Shown here one piece after another: positions 7,701 through 12,051 of a stretch of DNA of 12,051 nt. How positions within the stretch are numbered: the first letter of the stretch is position 1; each line of letters starts with the position of its first letter. The translations under genes and the position numbers were made by a program. The DNA comes from CAYMRB01 sp964392615 (GTDB lineage Bacteria; Planctomycetota; UBA8108), in contig CAYMRB010000317.1 in NCBI GenBank assembly GCA_964392615.1, positions 1 through 12,051 of the forward strand, given 5' to 3'. A model generated the notes under the pieces. The model was not told the origin of the DNA. It did not search any database and was given only the letters and a program-made list of their open reading frames with translations.

Positions 7701-8215
7701 CCCATCTCGACTTGACTCTGAGGCCCGATGGGTCGGCGACCCGATCCGGCATGGGCGGCGTGCAGCGCTGGGGCGGCATCTTCCCCGAGCCCTACCTGAC
7801 ACTCACGCTCGGGAAGGACCACCACCGATTCAGGGGAACGCCGAGGATCGCGGCGTCGCGCAACTATGTCGGTCTGCCGAGCACGATCGCCACGCGCTAC
7901 GACACGCTGCCACCGTTGACTTACCTGTCGCCGCGAAGCCGGCTGATCGCCGAGGCCATGGACAGAGGGCGTTGCGGCAGAAGCATCTCCCCGCAAGATC
8001 TGCGCATGCTGATCGCATGGGTCGACCTGTGGGCCATGTACCGCAGCGACGAGGAGATCCGCGACATCGAGGACGCGCCGAGCGAGTGGTTCCCGCTCTG
8101 GACGTATCCGCCCAAGACCAAATCGGCCCCCCGCGTCCGCACGGAGTACTCCCAGGACGAGTACATGTGCCCGCAGGATCGCTTGCCTCAACGGGCCCCG
8201 AGGAGCGCACCATGA
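4742..8215 (+). CDS. Exported LamG-domain, hydrazine-synthase-alpha-like cytochrome c protein
   Basis: The 1157-residue product has a signal peptide at about 1-37, with an Arg-rich start and the core VIALLSLAL. A LamG/concanavalin-like jelly roll follows at about 40-247 (LVGHWTLDG, FTVSMWIRYDGG, INGCIDDVRLYDSALP-type end). A charged helical linker spans about 252-380. An HZS-alpha-like/TolB-type propeller lies at about 450-660 (LSFDGRRALFCMK, HLYEVNIDGTGFRQVT, SPSLLDDGRILSTRWEY, GEARQIPGTSKVMFNGFGHHD). The C-terminal cytochrome-like part (about 880-1125) has one intact heme motif C924-T-G-C927-H928. The site where relatives carry a second CXXCH, after VQPIFDR, reads G975-A-E-C978-H979. The GTG start is chosen for its AGGAGG at 8 nt. 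The family takes its name from the anammox hydrazine synthase alpha subunit, but many members occur in non-anammox bacteria and their reaction is unknown. Likely periplasmic. Its stop overlaps the next start (ATGA), so the two are coupled. Confidence 0.88.
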   Translation: MTRPTRTSLRGSRGALRSSSASVIALLSLALPTPTRGEGALVGHWTLDGADRGVVADAASPALSGRAVGFDVAKHTVPGKIGRAIRFPAGGSIRLDQHAASLGKLSDFTVSMWIRYDGGASRQLFTFSDGTLTRRVQTEVHQGALGFGWQDGGAFRNVMTKPLSWQPGRWYHVVFANSSRTGKSILRSNDLVWKTHADTLSPAGLGAPVKSVQIGSLNGEYPFNGCIDDVRLYDSALPLSEQLALYDASERTPLDPDHVSARAALIDNQRRLEASRRAREQFLLREAPQLSASERQRKLEWLFQCEDDDLLTRCDKEIRWTREMIGRLRSRDDAPDLSDASAALDRIDREASLNRVAIDAAESRRLYFEVRSVKRQVMLERPEIDFSAIICVDTPYPHRSPQTHGTFQQTEWVHESRFRSEMCASHGAQLVVLDDVAHAPAPRRLAPSDALGRSVAMLSFDLSFDGRRALFCMKPEDEKAYHLYEVNIDGTGFRQVTFGEYSDIDPIYLGGDRYLFLSTRAEVYAQCGMWARSYIQTRCDSSGQNIYILSPGTEPEYSPSLLDDGRILSTRWEYIDKFANRIQSLWTMRPDGTGAATLWGNQSVIPDHLGEARQIPGTSKVMFNGFGHHDVWVGCIGVVDSTQGLNFPAGIWKVTQEMPWPEVGDGPIATPGLAEPYHTSGRYAGYKTPYPLSEELFLVSARTGGMWVGGMRSAHDPNIGKFKLYLMDIHGNRELLYEGERNVLYAQPLRSRKSPPALPDRADMPGSERHSPTVRPGVFFSTDVFEGTAPEVRERGRYLRIIESMPKNYSVGIVHSGGKPFGSEGPNTAWGAWGEKFLRDKTPTPTTDLTWGDGAVVQGPVTSVTGPLGVKKIHGVVPIREDGSVCFEVPPARMLYFQVLDEHYRAVHTMRSWVSARPGEYRGCTGCHEAHNTSPAAKSAPVRALRPADEIEPPPWGVRSRSYVRAVQPIFDRAGAECHQAGGRATAHLDLTLRPDGSATRSGMGGVQRWGGIFPEPYLTLTLGKDHHRFRGTPRIAASRNYVGLPSTIATRYDTLPPLTYLSPRSRLIAEAMDRGRCGRSISPQDLRMLIAWVDLWAMYRSDEEIRDIEDAPSEWFPLWTYPPKTKSAPRVRTEYSQDEYMCPQDRLPQRAPRSAP

Positions 8216-11200
8216 ACGGCTGTCAGACTGTCGTGAGAGTCGCGAGCATCGTCGCGGGCGCCTTGGCGCTCGTCCTGTCGGTCGCAGGCTGCTCGACAGT
8301 CGAGACGCGCCGCTCGACGATCACGATTCCGACCTACGATTGGGGTCCGGAAGACGTCCAGCCGCGGTTCGCCCCGCACATCTATCCGTATCCGATGCAG
8401 GATCGCATCGGAGGCGAGAAGGCCGATCGCACGTACGACACGCTCGAGCTCGAGAACGAGTACCTGCGCGTCATCGTGATTCCCGAGCTCGGCGGGCGCG
8501 TCTGGAGCGTGCTCGACAAGTGCACCGGGCGCGAGGTGTTCTACCGCAATCAGGTGGTCAAGCCGGCGCTGATCGGGCTGCGCGGAGCGTGGATCTCGGG
8601 CGGCATCGAGTTCAACACCGGTCCGTGGGGACACACGGTCACCGTGATGTCGCCCCTGTCGTGCCGCTTCGTGCAGCACGCGGACGGTAGCCAGTCGATC
8701 GCGATCGGCACCGTCGAAGAGGTGCGACGAATCCAGTGGACCGCACTCGTGACGCTGCGTCCGGGCCGACGCTTCCTCGAGGAGCGCATCCGGCTCTACA
8801 ACCCGACGCCGCATCGCCACACGTACTACTTCTGGAACAACGTCGCGATGCCGAACACGGACGGCACTCGCTTCATCTACCCGACGCGCTTGGTCAGCGA
8901 TCACGGCGGCAAGGTGTTTCACCGCTGGCCGCGTCACGACGAACGCGACATGACGCGTCTGACGACGTACAAAGCTCCGACGAGCGTGTTCGCATACCGG
9001 TGCGATCAGGACTTCTTCGGCATGTACGACGACGATATCGACTTCGGCGTCGCGGCGATCGGAGACCATCTCCAGCTTCCCGGCAAGAAGGGGTGGACCT
9101 GGGGACGAGGCGGCGACGGCATCGACGCGCAGAGTCGGCTGACGGATGACGGCACCTGGTACAACGAGATCCAGTCCGGCCCGCTGCCGACGCAGAACGA
9201 CATCGGAGCCTTCCCGCCGCACCGCACGATCGAGTGGACCGAATGGTGGTACCCGGTCAGCGACACCGAGGGGTTCGAGTACGCGACGAAGGACGTCGCG
9301 GTCAACGTGCTACCTCACGTGCCGTACGGGTCGGAGGCGAAAGGACCGCCACGGGCGATCGTGATCTCGCCGACGGCGGTCTTCGTCGACGCCGAGTGTC
9401 GCGTCCGGCGAGACGGGCGCATTCTCGGCGCGGCTCGAGTCGACCTCCATCCGGGCGGCCCGACGCGAGTCGAGCTCGCGTCCATCGTCGACGGGCCGAT
9501 CGACACGCCGCTGCGCGTGGAGGTCGTGCACGATGGTCGAACGCTCGCGTCATTCGAACATCCGCTGCCCCTGCCGGAGCGCGAGCCACCCGCTGTCGAG
9601 AGCATCGCCGAGGACAGTCTCGAAGGTCTGTGGCGAGCCGGTGTCGAACACGTCCGTCGCGGACGTCTCGGGAAAGCCAGAGAGAAGCTCGGAGCGGCGC
9701 TCGAGCAGCAGCGCGAGTTCGTGCCCGCTCTTCGAGAGCTCGCGCTGCTCGAGCTCAGGGCCGGGCGGTACGACGAAGCGGTCGAGTTCGCCGAGCGCGC
9801 GCTGCGCATCGATCCGGACGATGGTCGACTGCACCACGTGGTCGCCGAAGCCGCGTTCCAAGAGCGCGACGACGTCCTCGCGCTGGAAGCGGCGTGGCGC
9901 GCGTCGCGATCCGCCGAAGCGTCCTCGGTCGCGCTTCACCTCGTAGGAGCGGTCTACGCCCGCCGCGGGGATTGGGCCGAAGCCGTGCGGGCGTTCGAGC
10001 GCGCGATTCGTGCGGACAGCGAGGACCTCGCGTCCTGGAACGCGCTCGCGAGAGTCCTGATGCGCGCCGGTCGCGCGGACGACGCCTTCCAGACGCTCGA
10101 AGAGGTGCTCGCGCGCGACCCCCTCGACCCGCATGCAGCCGCGGCGGCCGTCCAGTGGCATGCCGAGGGCCGCTTCACGGCGACGTCGGTTCAGGCCGGC
10201 GTGATCCTCGAGATGAAGTTGCGTCTCCTGTTCGAGCCCCAGACGGTTCTCGAGTGCGCCGCGTTCCTGATCCGCCTCGGACTCGCCGGTGACGCCCTAG
10301 CCGTGCTCGACTCGACGGTCGGCGCAGGCGGCATGGCGACTCCGATCACGCTCTACTACACCGAATGGTGCGAGCGACAGCTCGGTCTTGCCGTCGAGGA
10401 TCGTCAACTGCAAGCCGCGCAGGCGCTGCAGCTCGACTACGTCTTCCCGAGCCGCACCGAGACGGCCGTCGTGCTCCGCGATGCGCTCCGGCACGATCCC
10501 GACGACGGTCGCGCGTGGTATCTCCTCGGAAATCTCCTCTACGCGCGGTTCGACCGCGAGAGGGCGCGCGAGGCGTGGGACCATGCGGTCGCCGCGGGGC
10601 TGCGCTATAGCGCGCTCTTTCGGAATCGAGCCTTGCTGCGACGCGAGGTCGATGGGGACGACGAGGGCGCCGTCACGGAGCTTCGCAAGGCGCACGCGAG
10701 CGACTCGCGCGACCAGACCGTCATCCTCGAGCTCGGCCGTCTTCTGCGCGAGCTCGATCGGTGGGATGAGGCGGCCACGGTGCTCGCTCGCGGTCTGGAC
10801 GATCCCCACCCGCGGAGCGATCTCGCCGAGGAGCTAGTGCGTGCGTACGCACACGTCGGCCGGTTCGAAGACGCGGCGCGGACACTCGACGCGTTGCGCT
10901 TCAACGTCTGGGAGGGCCAACAGAGCGTCCACGAGATCTATGAGACCGTGCACCGAAAACTCGGCGGGGCCGCGTTGGAACGAGGCGACGCCGCGACCGC
11001 CGTGCGCGAGTTCCGCCGCTCGCTCGAGTACCCGGAGAACCTCGGATCGGGCAAGCCGGATGGACGTTCGCAGGCGCACGGCCTCTACCTGCTCGGCACC
11101 GCGCACGAGGCCGCCGGCGACGCGGACGCCGCGCACGAAGCGTGGCGCCGCGCTGCCGGTGACGGCAATCGAGGCGGCGAGTGGGCGAAGAAGGCGCGCG

Positions 11201-11232
11201 AACGGCTCGGCGCCGAGGACGGGACGGAGTAG
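8212..11232 (+). CDS. DUF5107 lipoprotein with C-terminal TPR repeats
   Basis: The 1006-residue product starts at ATG 8212, four bases before the end of the preceding gene (ATGA overlap), with GAGGAG (8199-8204) as ribosome-binding site. The frame is open far upstream, but only this start gives a lipoprotein signal: hydrophobic IVAGALALVLSVAGC, lipobox VAGC with lipidated Cys27 and Ser28 after it, favouring the outer membrane. Residues about 60-370 form a DUF5107 domain, a galactose-mutarotase-like beta-sandwich (VIPELGGRVWSVLDK, GGIEFNTGPWGHTVTVMSP, YYFWNNVAMPNTDGTRF, FFGMYD). An Ig-like linker follows. TPR units run from about 468 to 640 (AGRYDEAVEFAERALRIDPDD, RGDWAEAVRAFERAI, AGRADDAFQTLEEVL). 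A second helical block from about 741 to 1000 holds the segments FNVWEGQQSVHEIY and LEYPENLGSGKPDGRSQAHG, which I recall as typical of DUF5107-TPR proteins. It probably binds a glycan or partner protein, perhaps the HZS-alpha-like product. No enzyme activity can be claimed. Confidence 0.9.
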   Translation: MNGCQTVVRVASIVAGALALVLSVAGCSTVETRRSTITIPTYDWGPEDVQPRFAPHIYPYPMQDRIGGEKADRTYDTLELENEYLRVIVIPELGGRVWSVLDKCTGREVFYRNQVVKPALIGLRGAWISGGIEFNTGPWGHTVTVMSPLSCRFVQHADGSQSIAIGTVEEVRRIQWTALVTLRPGRRFLEERIRLYNPTPHRHTYYFWNNVAMPNTDGTRFIYPTRLVSDHGGKVFHRWPRHDERDMTRLTTYKAPTSVFAYRCDQDFFGMYDDDIDFGVAAIGDHLQLPGKKGWTWGRGGDGIDAQSRLTDDGTWYNEIQSGPLPTQNDIGAFPPHRTIEWTEWWYPVSDTEGFEYATKDVAVNVLPHVPYGSEAKGPPRAIVISPTAVFVDAECRVRRDGRILGAARVDLHPGGPTRVELASIVDGPIDTPLRVEVVHDGRTLASFEHPLPLPEREPPAVESIAEDSLEGLWRAGVEHVRRGRLGKAREKLGAALEQQREFVPALRELALLELRAGRYDEAVEFAERALRIDPDDGRLHHVVAEAAFQERDDVLALEAAWRASRSAEASSVALHLVGAVYARRGDWAEAVRAFERAIRADSEDLASWNALARVLMRAGRADDAFQTLEEVLARDPLDPHAAAAAVQWHAEGRFTATSVQAGVILEMKLRLLFEPQTVLECAAFLIRLGLAGDALAVLDSTVGAGGMATPITLYYTEWCERQLGLAVEDRQLQAAQALQLDYVFPSRTETAVVLRDALRHDPDDGRAWYLLGNLLYARFDRERAREAWDHAVAAGLRYSALFRNRALLRREVDGDDEGAVTELRKAHASDSRDQTVILELGRLLRELDRWDEAATVLARGLDDPHPRSDLAEELVRAYAHVGRFEDAARTLDALRFNVWEGQQSVHEIYETVHRKLGGAALERGDAATAVREFRRSLEYPENLGSGKPDGRSQAHGLYLLGTAHEAAGDADAAHEAWRRAAGDGNRGGEWAKKARERLGAEDGTE

Positions 11233-11253
11233 AGCCCGACGCACGCGGCTAGA

Positions 11254-12051
11254 TCAAGGCTCGCCGCCGTAGCGTCCGAGGCGATAGATCAGCGTCCGGC
11301 GGCTGATGCCGAGCAGCTTCGCGGCGCGTGTACGGTTGCCGCCCGTACTCGCGAGCGCGTCGCGGATCGCGCGCCGCTCGGCGGCCTCCATCGTCAGCAC
11401 TTCGCGCGACTCGACCGCGCCCGCGCTGCCGTCGGTCGTATCCGCGAGACCGCGCAGAGAAGCGGGCAGATGCTCCGGCAGAATCACGCCTCCCGTCGCG
11501 AGAATCGATGCGCGCATCAGCACGCTGCCGAGCTCGCGGACATTGCCCGGCCAATCGTGCGCCTCCACCGCGCGCGCCGCAGCCGGCGACACGCGCACGT
11601 TGTCGTAGCCGTGCCGCTTCAGGAGTCGGCGAATCAGTGCCGCGATCGCCTCGCGACGCTCCCGCAGCGGCGGCAGGTGGATGCGAAACACGTTCAGCCG
11701 CCAGAACAGATCCTCGCGGAAACGCTCGTCGCGGACCTCCGCCTCGAGGTCTCGATTCGTCGACGCCAGGACGCGCACGTTCGCCGTGCGCGACGTCGAC
11801 TCGCCGACGCGCTCGAATGTGCCGTTCTCGAGCACGCGGAGCAGCTTCGGCTGGATCGACACGGGCATCTCACCGATTTCGTCGAGCAGAATCGTGCCGC
11901 CTTCCGCGACCTCGAACCTCCCCGCGCGGTCGGAATCGGCGCCGGTGTACGCACCACGCGCGTGACCGAAGAGCTCGCTCTCGACGAGCGACTCCGGAAT
12001 CGCCGCGCAGTTGACGCAGACGAGCGGCTGCTCGCTTCGCGGACTGCGCGC
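11254..12051 (-). CDS. Sigma-54-dependent AAA+ transcriptional activator, C-terminal part (5' end beyond the window)
   Basis: Reading in from the right edge gives 265 residues ending at TGA 11256-11254. Seen in order are VCVNCAAIPESLVESELFGH, the sigma-54 contact loop GAYTGA (11955-11938), Walker B EGGTILLDEIGE, sensor I VRVLASTNRDLE, the arginine-finger segment RFREDLFWRLNVFRI with PPLRER, and sensor II WPGNVREL. The C-terminal Fis-type helix-turn-helix is at the last 45 residues or so (NRTRAAKLLGISRRTLIYRL). This is the NtrC-type architecture that binds upstream DNA and opens sigma-54 promoters using ATP. The Walker A motif and the sensory N-terminus lie outside the window, so the signal is unknown. 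GAYTGA replaces the commoner GAFTGA, a conservative variant found in natural activators. The gene converges on the DUF5107 gene with only 21 bp between stops. No sigma-54 promoter was found in the window, so its targets are probably elsewhere. Confidence 0.95.
   Translation of the reverse strand, partial: ARSPRSEQPLVCVNCAAIPESLVESELFGHARGAYTGADSDRAGRFEVAEGGTILLDEIGEMPVSIQPKLLRVLENGTFERVGESTSRTANVRVLASTNRDLEAEVRDERFREDLFWRLNVFRIHLPPLRERREAIAALIRRLLKRHGYDNVRVSPAAARAVEAHDWPGNVRELGSVLMRASILATGGVILPEHLPASLRGLADTTDGSAGAVESREVLTMEAAERRAIRDALASTGGNRTRAAKLLGISRRTLIYRLGRYGGEP

Noticed and set aside
6419..8191. 590-codon minus-strand open frame
   Set aside because: It is antisense to the HZS-alpha-like gene, with Arg/His/Asp-rich composition and no recognisable family. 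The sense strand has clear domains.
6319..8211. Upstream in-frame extension of the DUF5107 gene
   Set aside because: The frame is open back to 6319, but that part is Arg-rich and entirely overlaps the HZS-alpha-like gene. The lipoprotein signal and ribosome-binding site fix the start at 8212.
4742..8215. True hydrazine synthase and anammox metabolism
   Set aside because: The similarity is to the broad HZS-alpha-like family. No beta/gamma subunit genes, multiheme partners or hydrazine dehydrogenase are in the window, and one heme motif is degenerate, so that function is not supported.
8188..9222. 344-codon minus-strand open frame
   Set aside because: It is antisense to the DUF5107 domain and shows no family features.

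Overview
The window is high-GC bacterial chromosomal DNA with dense, mostly intact genes and long shadow frames on both strands, as expected at this composition. No rRNA, tRNA, CRISPR array or transposase was seen. The gene content is a secreted IPT/TIG protein, a very large hydrazine-synthase-alpha-like (HZS-alpha-like) protein with a LamG domain, a DUF5107-TPR lipoprotein, a DUF3160 relic and a sigma-54 activator. This mix, with a lipobox signal peptide, suggests a free-living Gram-negative heterotroph. Planctomycetota or a neighbouring high-GC environmental phylum would fit. That placement is an inference from family distribution and is not proven by the sequence.

Layout. (1) Positions 1-1633, minus strand: the N-terminal 544 residues of an exported protein with a propeller-like N-terminal region, an IPT/TIG domain and a CARDB-like segment. 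The gene runs off the left edge. (2) 1634-1860: a divergent promoter region. (3) 1861-3924, plus strand: a nucleoside (uridine-type) phosphorylase followed 48 nt later by an acetyl-CoA C-acetyltransferase (thiolase) with all catalytic residues, then a strong hairpin. (4) 3925-4741: 817 bp with no intact gene. It holds an 86-codon C-terminal relic of a DUF3160 protein and a leader with a promoter candidate, a hairpin and a 12-bp palindrome. (5) 4742-11232, plus strand: two genes with an ATGA stop/start overlap. The first encodes the 1157-residue LamG plus HZS-alpha-like protein. The second encodes a 1006-residue DUF5107 lipoprotein with TPR repeats. (6) 11254-12051, minus strand, convergent: the C-terminal part of a sigma-54-dependent AAA+ activator with a Fis-type helix-turn-helix. 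Its start lies beyond the right edge.

How the genes may work together. The phosphorylase and thiolase look like a small metabolic transcription unit. The two large genes at 4742-11232 appear translationally coupled, and both products are exported, so they probably work together at the cell envelope. The first is probably a soluble or loosely attached periplasmic c-type cytochrome-like protein, and the second an outer-membrane lipoprotein carrying a carbohydrate-type beta-sandwich and a protein-interaction scaffold. The most notable anomaly is in the HZS-alpha-like protein. It has one intact CXXCH heme motif, but at the position of the usual second motif the first cysteine is a glycine (GAECH), which one base change in a TGT codon would explain. 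The reaction carried out by this pair is unknown, and hydrazine synthesis should not be assumed.
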